Assembly (NCBI GenBank): GCA_022836615.1 | Contig: MU405240.1 | Span: 1-64,000 of the forward strand | Source: Annulohypoxylon bovei var. microspora | Lineage: Eukaryota > Ascomycota > Sordariomycetes > Xylariales > Hypoxylaceae | Direction of reading: 5' to 3' | DNA: 64,000 nucleotides | Shown here: positions 36,920 to 49,131 of the stretch, piece by piece | How positions within the stretch are numbered: the first letter of the stretch is position 1 | Layout of the letters: each line of letters starts with the position of its first letter | The notes under the pieces: model-generated | Database searches by the model: none | The model's input: the letters and a program-made list of their open reading frames with translations, nothing else | Told to the model about the DNA's origin: nothing | Made by a program: the position numbers and the translations under genes

Positions 36920-37950
36920 TGTGAATTGATACGAACTTCAGATGAAAGAAGAAAAGGTATGCGACTGCAGGTCTATGATGCGATTAAAGTAAGTTAACAA
37001 TCGAAATCGCAAATGCCAAGTATCGATCTCAATGGTGAAAAAGGCAAGAGGGAAAACCAACGTTTTATGGGAAAAGACGAAAAGGACGTTGAACGCGACT
37101 CGACTATTGAAGAGAAGAAGGGAAAAAAAAAGTTCGAAGCTTAGCGTAGCTTTCAGACTGATTAACAACTGCACTCCAAATTTTTTTTCCGCCGCAGCAA
37201 CACCCCACCCAAAAAGTCTTACCGCCTTTGCTGATAAGGGAACGCTAGTATGAAATGGGCTTATCGGAAGAAACCTCTTACCAAAATTGGCTTTCTAGCG
37301 GCTGTCAACCAGCAACCAGTAACTGCCGTAAGCCATCGATGCAACCAATTGTAATGCAGAACTCTATGCAATAATAACAAATATCCGGATGTGTACTACC
37401 TTCTATTTCATCGATTTTAGGATGATTTATTATTTTCAATATGGTATGGTTTTTGACGGAATATGGGGGCCACTTGGGTGGTGGGAGAAGGATTGAGAGG
37501 ACGACGGCATTTTCATGTCGATATATGCGTAAGTCACTAAAAATCGCAGCTCGAATGCGACGGGAAGGAGTGAAGAGAAAAGGAAAAGTAAAAAGTATAA
37601 TAAAGATAAGGCTCACACACTTCGATATACTATATACAGTAGATACGACGTCCTATGATAATGTCTAACAATACAGTTCTTCAATCTCGAGTTGTCTCAA
37701 GCAGATACAATATCATAACGTCATGTCTCAGTCAAAGAATGGTTTGGAGATACATTCTCATATTGAGCAGACTAAGAGTCCGTTCTATTTTCCATTTTCT
37801 TATTCAAAAGTCGACAACAGTCCTCATTTCATTTCATACCCTTCACTAGCACACGTCTCCTTCCACTATCCAGAACCGTACACAAATGACACACTCAAGC
37901 ATCCACAGGCACTTCATTAGCAGACCCAAAGATATCCAGCGAAGGCAGCC
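36920..37950. other. Intergenic spacer, FKBP promoter / DJ-1 3' end
   Basis: About 1 kb between two - strand genes. Short frames (37305-37920) have no recognisable family. An A+G-rich run at about 37030-37140 lies upstream of the FKBP start. No repeat or RNA gene seen. Confidence 0.55.
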
Positions 37951-39008
37951 CTATTTTCGTCGCAAAGAAAAACTCATCAGCCACGCTCGGAACGCGTTAA
38001 ACACTATACCAAGGACGAACGTCGACTGACCTTTGGTATACTCCTGGGGGCGGTCGCCCACGTCCACCATCTCGCACATGACGTTGACGAGAGGAGTAGG
38101 GAAGTGGTGCGATGCGCGGCAGTACGCTGCCACGAGGTCGTTTCCGTTGGTCACGCCGCCTAGGCTGTTAGTATTCGAGGTACCATAAACCTACACTCGA
38201 AAAGGGGTGAGGAGGTGAGGAGGAAGGGTAAGGGTAAGGGGTAAGGGGCAACCCAATAGAAAAAAAGGGGGGAAACCCACCACTAGACCAAAAATTGCCA
38301 TCCTGAATCCACCTATACTTATGGCCAACCAGCTCGCTCTCGCCAAACCCCTTCGCCTTAATCATATCCTGCATGCCCCTAGGCCCGCACGCCCTCTTCC
38401 CCTTCAAGAGGCCGGCCCCGCCGCAGACCAGGATGCCCGAGCACACGCTCAGGATGTCGACGCCGGGCGCCTCGCTCTGCGCCTTCAACCAGTCGAGGGA
38501 GCCCTTCTCGAACTCCTTGAACGGGTCCGGGCCGGGCACGAGCACGATGTCCAGCTTGCCGGGGGCCACCTCGGCGTCGGCGTAGTGGTTCGTGGCCACG
38601 AGGGACTGGTTCGCGGTTAGGAGGATGGGCTGCCCGGCCGCCACGGTGCCGATGTAGCGGATCTGGACGGACGGCGCGAGCTCGAGGAAGGCTTTGGGGA
38701 GTATTTCCGATACCATGCTCATGTCTGCTGAGTGTTAGGTGTCTTGCGCCTCCCCTTCTCTAGACCATGGCATTGGAGGACGGAGGAAAGTGGTTAGTGC
38801 GACGTACTGCGGTTGCGTTAGCTTGCATACAACACAGGAGAACGTCATTGCTGGGATCCCCCCCAGCGATCTTCCGTACTGACCATTCATAGCTTATGGA
38901 TCCTATGATATCGACGGACGCTGCGTCGAGCACCTGGCAGTCCGTTGGGATAAATACGCCAACTCGTACAGTGTGTCGAACACCGCTGTTCTTGTCTTCG
39001 CTGGCCAT
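37951..39008 (-). CDS. DJ-1/PfpI-family protein, first splice junction off by one
   Basis: Three exons: about 39008-38884, 38724-38281 and 38159-37951 (about 259 residues). Exon 1 has VGVFIPTDCQVLDAASVDIIG, the start of the class-I glutamine amidotransferase-like fold. Exon 2 carries the nucleophile elbow ILSVCSGILVCGGAGLL and the segment KYRWIQDGNFWSSG. Exon 3 continues GVTNGNDLVAAYCRA to the C-terminus. The second intron (38160-38280, 121 bp, GTGGGT...TAG) fits perfectly. At the first, the only good donor (GTCAGT at 38883) leaves two bases over, while both acceptors (a CAGCAG pair) need one; one extra G in exon 1 would explain it. Members of the family are cysteine-dependent and linked to stress or glyoxal detoxification; the role here is unknown. 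Confidence 0.8.
38226..38248 (+). repeat. G-run array inside DJ-1 intron 2
   Basis: Four G runs (38226-28, 38232-34, 38238-41, 38245-48) separated by TAA form a four-run G-quadruplex pattern on the + strand, which is the template strand of the DJ-1 gene. It lies in a purine-rich 121-bp intron. Confidence 0.85.
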
Positions 39009-40369
39009 CTTGTGTAGTTGTGTTGGCTAGAAACGTTAAAAAGTGTCCAAATACACGGAAATACGCTTGAGTTGAATATAAGTTAGAAAACGTGATATAT
39101 AAATCTGTCTTTAAAATCGAGCTTATAGATGGAACCAAGAACATCAGCTCAAGAGAAGTGGCAAAGGGATATTTATATTCCCACAGGCTCAGCCCTCATG
39201 CGTTTACGAGTACACGAATATTCATTTCGGTACCTCGGAGCCTCGTGGATGTCAAGCCAATTCCCGAGGTCGATCGGATGAAAGACAAGTCCATTGTTCT
39301 CGACCCTGGGAGGAATACGCCGAGAGAGTGCAGTCTCAAAAGGACCCGAGATCCTTAGGAACGGTGTAATATGATTGGCCAATTATCTGGTGAACTCCGA
39401 CCTGACTCGGAGCCAGGCGTGCCTTGATTGCGCGTAACGGGATGCGCAAATAGCTCTATGATTCGAACGACCGGACCTTGTACTCCATACAACCCCGATT
39501 AAATATACTGGCGAATATTCTTTGTATCTAGGGACGGAATCCAAACTACTTGCCAGCTTGTTTAACAGCCTAGTAAGCTTCAAGGACAGACACACGGTCC
39601 ACGATGTTAAGAAAATAAACCGCCTTCTGCTTAACGCTCGTTCCTTGCCATGTATGCCCAACTTATCCCAAAGCTAAACAGATCCAAGTTAATATGGAAA
39701 CAGTTTGATTCATAGCCATATCACCAGTCATTTCTCAAAAGGCACATTTCTAGAGCAATACGATTTTATCATTTATTGTTATAAGCTTGAAGAGTACTGC
39801 TGGACAACTCTTCTCGATCGCCATGTTGCTCGTAATCTTCAGCCCCGTTAGGTGACTGATCTTCTTATGTACATCATTATTAGATATTATCGGGCCAGGT
39901 TTGCGCATTAGGTGTCGTGGGTTGCTCTTCATCGTGAACCCCCGTCTTGTCGTCCTCACAGGGCTAGCCCGCCCCCCAATTGGACACATGCGTCTTTCGA
40001 CCCCAGTGAGTCGAACTTGACCGCAGAGCCGTGTTCTTCCGACCCTTCTCCTCTTTGCCGCGTAAACGAATGCCGGCAGGAAGTCTTTTTCACTCCTGCG
40101 ATTTGCTCCAAGAACTCCGTGAGCCCAGAAAAAAGTATCCCCGTATCTAGAATGCCAATGCCGATGCCATGCATATCAACATCATGTCCTCTATTTACAC
40201 ACGCTCCGTGGAGCTATTCTTTCAAAAAGTTAGAAAAGGTCGCTCGCTTTTTCGGTCTTCAACGGGTATGTGGAGAATCGAACAGAAAGCGCGTAACAAG
40301 CTCAGCTATCGCAATAGCCAGCTTGGACGAAGATTATTAAACTCAAAACAACGTATCCGTAAAGGTCCA
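39009..40369. other. Intergenic spacer, no gene assigned
   Basis: About 1.36 kb between the DJ-1 start and the GT2 stop. A 72-codon frame on - at 40174-39956 carries a subtilisin-like LDTGI tripeptide context but nothing else of that family around it, and stops flank it; it may be a gene relic. Other short frames look random. Confidence 0.5.
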
Positions 40370-42714
40370 TTAGGGCATGATGTTTGTGAGTATAGATTTG
40401 GCTCTTTGCCTTGTGACCTTCTTGCTCACTGTGTAAACGAGATCTAGCGTGAAGAAATGCATGAGTTGAGCATGGGCGGTGGGTATTGCACCATACAACG
40501 GTGCGACAAGCGGCGCCATGGCGTAATCGATGTAGTTTTTCCTGAGACTTCGGTACGAGAAGCACATTCCCTTGGAGAGACCGGCTTCAGTCATTTCCCT
40601 CTCGCGCGTAGTGGCACAGATCTTGTGGAATCGCTCGTATAGGAAGAGCATCAGTACGACTTCCATAAAGCCGAGAGTTCTTAAGACATTGCAAACAGTG
40701 AAGATCCAGCCCAGTTGGTGAGGATCGGAGCCGCCATCGGTAACCCAGACGTAAAGAGTAGATGCAATGATGAGGATGGTCGTTTGTAGGGGCAGGAAGT
40801 GAGCCTCAAACAGTCGGTGGGAGAGAAATATGATTCGTTGCCAATCGGGGTCCTTGAGGGTATCAGAGGTAACATCACTGAAGATACCACTTTCGAGAGT
40901 TTGTTCGGGGCTCATATCCAATTGGGTTTGCGTAAGGTACGAATCGGTAGGGTTGTTCCTGTTTCATGTTAGCGATTTCTAGTCAAAGCTCGGGCACAAT
41001 GGGACTTACAAGGCGACATGCAAAGGACGGAAAGCTCTGGCAGTGTGCTTGCGCTCTTGCCAAAGCTCCATGAATTTCCTAATAGCAAAACCAGAGTCGA
41101 GAGCTCCCCACATGTGTCGAAGAGCTTGCTTGTAGCGAGCTCGCATGTCGTTGTACAATCCGTGCATTCCCTCACCACCGTCACCTTTGACATTGCTCTG
41201 ACTGACAGGGCTCATGATGGTTCTCACAGTCAAGTTTCCGTTTAGTGCGAAGAAACACTTCAGGTACATGTGCAAATCCTCGCCAATAGCCTCAGAATCG
41301 CAGTCCCAACCTCCAACTCGGTCGACCAGTTCAAGCGGCATAGAATAGACAGATGTAGGAGGAGCGATAGTTGAACCACTGTAGAGACCAGAGAGACCGG
41401 CAGCAGCCCATAAGATATCGGCTACACGAACAATGGGGGGAACAGCGTGTGCGTTACGGTCGAAGATGATAGGAGCACCGTAAAGAGTGGTATGAGCCGT
41501 CTCCTTGTACGTTAAATGCATACTGGTGAGGTGGGCGAAGTAGTTGGCGGATAAATGACTGTCAGCTAGTTTACGATGTTGGTTAGCTTTCTGTATGCCT
41601 GGGCAAAATCCCAAAAGGGATTCTGTAACATGTGCACGTACCATCAATTCCGGTAACGATTACATCCTTCCTGCAGCCCATAGAATATCTTTCACTCAGC
41701 TTGCGCGCAGCCCATGCAACATTGCTACCTTTTCCAGGAGACTCGCAAGGGATATCAGATGGGTGCAGAGTGAAGTCAATTGAGCGAAATTTCTTGACAA
41801 ATTCTTGGATAAGTTTCATAGCCTTGAGCTCCACGTTGTGCTCGCGCTGTTCCATAGCGAGGTAAATCTATGGGAAAATTCAATTAGTACTTTGAAACGA
41901 CGATCACTAGCGCGACGTCATGCTTAAAAAAGGAGCCACGTAATTCGCCCCAATTTGGACAACATCCAAAATTTAATCGCGTCTGTTTTTCTTAACCCCA
42001 AGCAAAAAAATAACTTACATCATAGGAATCGCGAGCTTGGGGGTGGGATGCCAAAACGTCAAGGGTTTCTCTTAAGCTGTCAACTTCTTCCTTGTAGTTC
42101 GGAATAACGATTGCGTGGACGACATGGTCAGATTCCGCGTCGCCATCAGTGTAGAATTCAGGTTCAATGTCGCCAATTTCGCTGCTAGTAGTGGAGGAAG
42201 GAAGAGAATCTTCTTTGGAGGACGTCAATGTCTCAGAACTGGACAGAGAGGTGGACGAGCCGCGACGACGGCGGTACAGCTTGAAATCCCTTAGAGATCG
42301 ACCCCGCGCAGCTTTCTTCAAGCTTCGTGTGACGTCGAAAATAGCCCAGCAAGAACGCATGGGGAAGGCGAAAACCAGAAAGTGTATTAATAGAGAATAG
42401 TAGGCAAATACGACGGTCCATAGTCCACCACCTTCTGACGTAGAGCTTATGGAGTGTGTCGGTCTGCTTAACGTATCTTGCTGTGTATACTTGTAATCAT
42501 ATCGCGCCGCAGCTGCTTCCTTAGAGATAACCCAATAGCTGAGAGCTATGGTCATTAACATGGCCAGCCCTCCAGATCTCCTCGTACACCAGTTGAAGAG
42601 CGACATGATGGGCAGGCAAGGCGACGTGTAAAGATTGATTCCTCGTATGGGGGCTTTGGCGATAAATGACTGGCCTGCTGGGGATTGATAAGGAGTGTGA
42701 GGGTGAGGCGCCAA
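40370..42714 (-). CDS. Membrane glycosyltransferase, GT2-like
   Basis: Four exons on the - strand (42714-42019, 41867-41642, 41565-41010, 40958-40370) encode 688 residues; every junction is GT-AG and in frame. Two membrane spans lie near the N-terminus (starts LAMLMTIALSYWVIS and FAYYSLLIHFLVFAF). A GT2 catalytic domain follows, with HAIVIPNYKEEVDSLRETL, then GKGSNVAWAARKL, the metal-binding DADSH made by the second splice junction, and a QALRHMWG motif like the QxxRW of processive GT2 enzymes. Three or more C-terminal spans follow. It could add sugar to lipids or polysaccharide; the substrate is not inferable. The first Met (42714) is the longest choice; Met at 42606 (MSLFNW) is an alternative. 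It is not a chitin synthase by motif. Confidence 0.88.
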
Positions 42715-45700
42715 CGAGGAATGAAGAAAAAAGAGAAGAAGAAATGGCGTTCAGTAGCGAGTTCGGGAAAAGATAACACAAGGAAGGACGTTGAGTGGGA
42801 AGGGGGTTAGAGGGAGAGAGGGGGGCTGGGATGCTCAGAGCAGAGAACGCGATGTTCGTGCGCTACTGCACAGTAACCTTGGGTCTTGGGTAATGATCCT
42901 CTCTTAGGTTGTATTGCCTGGGTGTGAAGGGGAAAAAAAGGAAAGGAGGAAAAAATCTAGTAGTAATTGGCAAAGGCAGGGCAAAGAGAAAAAAAAAATG
43001 GGAGAGGAGCTGGAAAAATTACTAGGTTGAACCTCATGAAGGTAATAACAATTAGGGAAAAGGGGAGCCTGGTTTAGTACGATTGAGAAATTAGATGGGT
43101 AGGGATTCTGCGCCCCAAAGTGGACAGTAGCTCTGACGACGGGAAGGGTTCCAATTACCAGATATTTCAAGCCTGGGGCCCAGACAGGCTAGTCACCTAA
43201 GTTAGGTCTAGCGCTTCTAATTTATGGTTATGGTTATGGGGGGCAAGGGGAGCGTTTATGGGGCTTGTCGGTACAAAGTACAGTACTTAATTTCTGATTT
43301 AGGTACTACATGCAAGGCTAGTCGATTGTTAGCCACACACTCTTTATGCAATTCAATGAATTCTCCAGCTGGTAAAATGAAAGAGGACTTTTGCCCTGTT
43401 TCTTTGAATCAGATGCACTGTCAATCGCCATTTTATTCAATTGGACGGAGGAAATCACTAACAAAGCATGCTTGGACGAGGTGTAGTTTATCAATGATGC
43501 CTTGTACAACATTTAGGTATGATGGATCTATGTATTAGTATTTGTACAGTACCAACAGTACACATACATGTACAGTTGTGGCAGGTATGACACATTATGG
43601 ATGTGTTTTAAAACATCTCAAACGGGACAGCATGATAGACTTCGAAGATGCGTTCTTTCTTCACTTTGGATACAGCAACTACTAGAAGTTTGAATAATTA
43701 AAAGTTAAAAAGAACAATTGCCAATCAGGTCCCAAGTTCTTGAAGTCTTGTTTATCTTCATCAAATCTGTTGGCGTCTAAAGTGTTCCTAGCTGAATTGA
43801 GTTCAACTTAGTTCCTCTCATGATAAAACATGTGTCCTCGAATCATACAATTTATCTGCTCAAGTACCCCAGATGAAAGCTATGCAAGCTACCTCTTAAC
43901 ACAGCCAACTAAGCCCTTCAATGTTTCGACTACTCACGTTTTCAAGGCAGCCTAGATATGGATACCACCTATGCTACATAGGTTCTAGGTGCGAGATGCA
44001 TCTAAACTCTAGAAGGAAAAGTCATCCTAGCTATCCTAGTTATCCCACAGCTTCAATAGTCACCAAGACCGAATTCAATTTAACCCATACCTTCGCGTGG
44101 CGTCTTTATTTACCCACCCGGTACGGCGTATCGACATTGAATCTTTCGAACTAAGGTTAGAAAAACCTTGTATGTTTCTTCGCTATTATTACATCATTCG
44201 ATGCCATGCCTTTTATGTAAGTCATTGTTTGTTCCCCGATGTTAAAAGGCTGAAGAATAATGTTATAGACCAAATCCTATTTTCTCACCTTTGAAAGCGA
44301 TGACTTCAGCTTCTATTCTTGTCACCAACCATACCTACATAAGGGTGTATGTATGTATGATCATCTATGGTCTCTCAATCCTACATGCGCCATCCTAAGT
44401 ACTGTACATGTATTTACAACGGGGCTAGGCACCCATATTACCGTAGTTCGGTACGGTTAGGTTACGTGGGGAGAGGGATGAAGGTTGCATAGTGAGTATG
44501 TATGTGCAAGGTTCATAGCCATCCCGCCCCAAGGCTGACCAGTTAGTGTATATTCTACGCCTTCTAAAGCTTGCTGCGCCCGTCATTGTTGGCTGAGTGA
44601 GTAGGCGAGTCAATCGAGCTTAGCAAATCCATCTCAGCCTCTTTGATCTTCAAGAAAAGCGAGTTGTTGATCTTTAGAACATTGAAGAAAAGAAAGACGT
44701 ACGATAATGACACTAGCTTGTTCAGCTATTGTGATACAGATTCTGCAGTCCTGACTGGGGGTACTACGATGATTGGTGGTTCTCCACTTAGTTTTCATCG
44801 TCAATATCCTCAAACCGGCCCCTATGGTTACAGTAACACACTGCAATACATTCGCCATGAGTGGCCGCAGACCTGCTGACCGCGCAAGTGGAATACGGAT
44901 AGCGGTTCGTCGTTGTGGAAGTTCAACTTCAAGTTCAGGCATCTGATTATCTTGCCGAACGGCATGCACGCACCCACTCGCCCACCCCAGAGTCGGTCTT
45001 CTCTGATGGTGTGTGCATACTCCCTTCTTTCGTCACCATCTGACTTATTGGTAGCATACCGCATCCCAACCTGCATATCTGATACTGGTTAACCCGCTAA
45101 TCCTATCTAATCTCAGGTCTTCATCTCTTTACGATTATTGTATCACAGCTATTGTTAAAGACACACAACGCCCGTCAGCCGGGTCTGAGCCGATAAACTT
45201 GATGAATGCTGTGTTGCATATTATGTACGTCGACATGATTCCATGCCTGATCCTTCACATGCACACGTATTACCTATAGGTAGTGGACATCGCTATTATG
45301 CCCTATTATGTATGCGATGTAGTGGCATACTAGGTAGGTATTTAAGTGTCTAAGTGATCCCTTACGCTAAGCGTGCTAAACATATAAACGCCTCTGGTTT
45401 CGAATTCTGCGCGGATATCGTATAGGCTCGCAAAAATAATTCCCCCACGGCTGGGCTATGTATCGAGTAGCCTGGGTCTAAGCACCGGCTTCGTAGTGCC
45501 GGACGACGTCTCTTCGAGCCCACTAGCACAGCACCGGACTTCTGTTATAGGATATGCCATACCTATACAGGTAAGCCAACTCAATAGGTTTGTGTTTTTT
45601 GAAGCTATTCCCTTCCTGCACCTCTACATCACTGATGCATATGCACACGCATACACCGCGTGGGCGGCGGTGGCTTGTTTCCTTGTCTAGCCACGATGCC

Positions 45701-48285
45701 AACGTTAGTTCGTCGCCATTCTCTCGTCATTGGGCTTCGTTCAATTGTCATCAAGATACCACCAGGGCACCCGCCATGATTGCAATACCTTTCTAGGTAA
45801 TACTAGGTAGTAGATAGATATGAGGCTTATCGTCGGTGGCGTCGTCATGCCACATTTCCCCGCTCCTATACTCTTCTAACGATAAGTGTTATTGTTGTAC
45901 AGTAAGTCAGACGTCATTGTTGTAAGATGTAAGATGGTACATATTTACATCGCATGTAAGAGGTTCTACTCACATAGTATACTAAATCGGATAATTACAT
46001 TTACGTTTATCGCTGATGGTAGCAACAGTTATTAATTGCGATTCGGAAATGACCTCACTTCGTACCTTCTATACCGAGATTTGTACCTATGTACTTCGGT
46101 ATTTAATCCTACATACCTTACCTAACTTTGAAAGCCACCGGCATACAGTATCACTTACTGTGGCTTGCCCCTCGCCGAATCGAATTGCGCTTTTTAGAGA
46201 CAAATTACCAAAAGTAGAACTCGGATTCCTTTATTCTCTTTGGCTTTAATTTTTCGAATCCTGAAACTTGCTTTACTTAACAGTCTGGCCAACATACCAA
46301 ATATGAAACATCCTCAGAATGATTCTCTCTACGAATAGGGATCATCTTATTTTCCTCTCATAATCCCTCTTTTTCAAAACATCCGCCCTCGTCTGAAGAA
46401 AAAGTTTCCTTCCTATTCCGACGCGCATACATACATAGTAGACAGTTTAACAAAGTCCAGGACAGTGTGGAGGCCGCCAACGAAGGACCGTCTTCATCAT
46501 GTAAGGTAGCACCGAAAAGGTACAGATTGCCTACAGCAGTGGGGATCAAGATGAGCTCTCTCTTGGCTCAATGGCACATGACCCCCAGTCTTTGCAGCGT
46601 CGCTAAGCTTGCTATGCTCACCATTGATCCTCAGTGCGACTGTGCGAATTAATTTAACGTGCGGCTCGGACAATTCTCATTGGCCCGTTACGGATCCAGT
46701 ATCCACGTTTATTTGTCAGTTGAGATTACTGGCCCACTTGTCGATCTGGATCCGTCACTAAAATGACTGCAAAATTCTGTCTTTTCCGAAGTCTGACGGG
46801 GGCCAAGAGGACTAATTGGGGGGGCTAATAGCTTTTTCTATTTCTCTCTTTTGAAGCATTATGCCTCAGAAAGCGCTCCTTCGCACGGCCTTTTTTTTCG
46901 TCGACTTGCTTGACACCAGCTGCTGTTGCTTGCTGCGGCGTGATGCCTCGGATCCTTGAATCAATAGGGGGGCTAACCGCTGGCCTAGGCAATGAAGAGG
47001 GTCCCCCGTATAAAACACTTGTTAAGCCGTTTCCCGTAATATTAAGAGAAACGAGCTCGGAAGCTCTAGCTCTCTGCCGAATAGACCTAGGTCTGGGTCT
47101 TGTCAAAAAACCTACCTACATACTATTACAGGTAATCAGGGGTCCTCGGCAGGGCTTATCGAAATACAACCAGCTTGGCGATAGCCGATGGCCGATGTTC
47201 ACGCGAGCCTTACCGGGAGACGGTTCGTGAGACGCGTTCTACATACATAATCGGGTCACGATTGGAGAACCCAAAACGCGTCATTTCAGTTTAGCAGGAT
47301 TATAACCGGCCAGCCAATGAACGCGCCCCGCGGAACCCTTTTTCGTCTCAAGCCTTGTAAAACCGGCGAGCTGTCAGATTCCATATCTTGATACGCAAGT
47401 CTCCTGATGGATGTTATAGGTATGTATCACAGCAGGTGACCTGCGTCTTAATTCATTACAACATGCAGTTACGAGAATCAAAGTCAACCCTAGCTGCGTA
47501 GGTAGCTGGCATAATATAGTAGTATCAGCTCATGGGCATAAATTTGTGTTCTTATGAATACCTATTTCAGATACATAGTGTGTGTAATCAGCACTTGAGC
47601 TTCTTATAATTCGAACGACCTCTTGGAATATTACGGGCTTTAGCATGAATGCGAGTTTTATTGGTGCATTCATGGATATTGGAAGATTGATTATCTCTCT
47701 GATTTGTTCCACACGATCAGACTTAGTCAATGTAAGTAGTGAACACAAGTAATCAATTCTTCCATAGAGCAGATGTCCACGGTATTGATTGCCGACTATG
47801 ATGCACTGCTGCAAAGGTGGGCTGTCAGCTCAGCTTGATACATAATTCCGCTCCAGCCAATACACACTTCACTCAGACTCTTAGTCTAATACGAAGCGAG
47901 CAATCGATTGCTCGAGTTGCTGAATGTTCCATGCCCATTGACATGGACATACTCAAAACCCCCTTTCAAGTCAAAACAACCGATAGATCTGCTCGTGTCT
48001 CTATTGGTTCGTCATGACCTAATGTGCTGTAATCGCGTCCTATGTCCAACAACTTGCCTTTTTCTGGCTGTGTAAAGGTAGGTCTTACTACATATCGATC
48101 CGTAAGGGCTGGCTGTATGAGAAAGACGCGTGTTAAGGTGGTGATAATAGCCTTACCTCGTATGTCTGCCTAGATACACCGGGACTTGAAAAACGTACAA
48201 AGCGTAAGAGGAGCTATAGTAGTAAGTTTGTGTAGCTTCATGCTACGAAATGCGTAGTCTCTCTTTCGATGATTAGAAATGTAGC
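42715..48285. other. 5.6-kb gene-poor region
   Basis: The longest gene-free stretch outside the RIP block. All open frames are short (up to about 110 codons), overlap on both strands and lack motifs or sensible splice extensions; the best, at 46825-47106 on -, is Arg-rich and unrecognised. Composition is normal and not RIP-like. An ACCTAGGT palindrome lies at 47085. Short imperfect inverted repeats near 46683/46750 (core GGATCCAG) are noted. A non-coding RNA or gene relic cannot be excluded. The first 400 bp (42715-43100) is the GT2 promoter. Confidence 0.5.
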
Positions 48286-49131
48286 TTAGACGTTCTTGTC
48301 AAGAAGCTTCTGAATAGGTTTAGCAGCCTGGTTGTATGTCAGTATTAATACTAACCGAGGAATCCTCGAGAATAGACGCACATCGATGAATTTCTCGAGC
48401 TCCTTATCAAGGTTCGCGAGGTCCTCCTTTCGCTTCTTATTGTCGGCGATGAGCTTTTGCTTCCTCTTCAGAAGCTCCATACGTTTCTGCTCAAGGGCTT
48501 CGCGGTCGCTACGTTCGTGATCGATTCGCGCGATCATCAGGGTATTCTCGTCATCGTCGGCGTGCTCGGGCTTCAGGGCAATAAAATCCTCAAGGGGGAC
48601 GAGGGGGAGCTGTTGATAAGTGTGGCTATTTTTATATTCAATTAGTTCTTGTGCCTGCTCAGATGCTGATGCTTGATAATAGTTGCTAAAGTTGATGTCG
48701 CTTGACTTGAACATAGGATTTGACTTGAGAGACTGTGTTGGTGTGATCTTAATTGATATAGGGGTTTCGTCGGGGACTGACTCGTATGATTCGCAAGCTA
48801 ATATTTCTCCTTGCAAGTGTCGCTGCTCGTAATATAGGTTCTGAAGTTGTAGATGTAGACGATCAACCTCCTGGCGTGCCTCAGACGTCTGCGACTTGGT
48901 CTGGCGCGCAGCAAAGTAGGCTGCTCGGTGAAGACCACGAAGTTGCGCGAGGTTGGTGATTAGCAGTTTCTGCTGCTTGGAAGTCTCTTGTAGAGCCTCT
49001 GGAGAGGCATTCTGAACCGGACCGGCTGCCGCGATCTGATCAACTAGGTTCAACGCTTGTAATCGGGTATCGCGGGATGCATCAAGCACTGTCAATAGGT
49101 TAGGATCGGTCACAAGTTCGTCGATCGCCAT
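48286..49131 (-). CDS. THOC5: THO complex subunit 5-like (THOC5/FMIP)
   Basis: Two exons, 49131-48382 and 48327-48286, encode 263 residues. The start MAIDELVTDP is chosen over an upstream Met because the 33 extra codons look non-coding. A helical N-terminal half is followed by the family block LHLQLQNLYYEQRHLQGEI and the short motif LVPLEDFIALKPEH; the C-terminal half is a charged coiled coil (ALEQKRMELLKRKQKLIADN). The 54-bp intron (GTGCGT...CAG) has no stop codon and a length divisible by three; removing it joins KFID to AAKPIQKLL. THO couples transcription elongation to mRNA export in the nucleus; THOC5 is found in animals and filamentous fungi but not in budding yeast. The annotation rests on this motif set. 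Confidence 0.82.
   Translation of the reverse strand: MAIDELVTDPNLLTVLDASRDTRLQALNLVDQIAAAGPVQNASPEALQETSKQQKLLITNLAQLRGLHRAAYFAARQTKSQTSEARQEVDRLHLQLQNLYYEQRHLQGEILACESYESVPDETPISIKITPTQSLKSNPMFKSSDINFSNYYQASASEQAQELIEYKNSHTYQQLPLVPLEDFIALKPEHADDDENTLMIARIDHERSDREALEQKRMELLKRKQKLIADNKKRKEDLANLDKELEKFIDVRLFSRIPRLVLILTYNQAAKPIQKLLDKNV

Noticed and set aside
39440..39480. tRNA-like T-loop ATTCGAA on either strand
   Set aside because: No matching acceptor, D or anticodon arms could be drawn; likewise for similar strings near 46255 and 47610.
39956..40174. Frame with LDTGI resembling the catalytic Asp motif of subtilisins
   Set aside because: No His or Ser motif of the family nearby and stops in all directions; at best a relic, not enough to call.
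46683..46760. Inverted repeat around GGATCCAG
   Set aside because: Only about 10-11 bases match, with no target duplication; could be chance.
46825..47106. 93-codon Arg-rich frame on -
   Set aside because: An overlapping frame of equal length exists on +, no motif is present, and no splice extension improves it.
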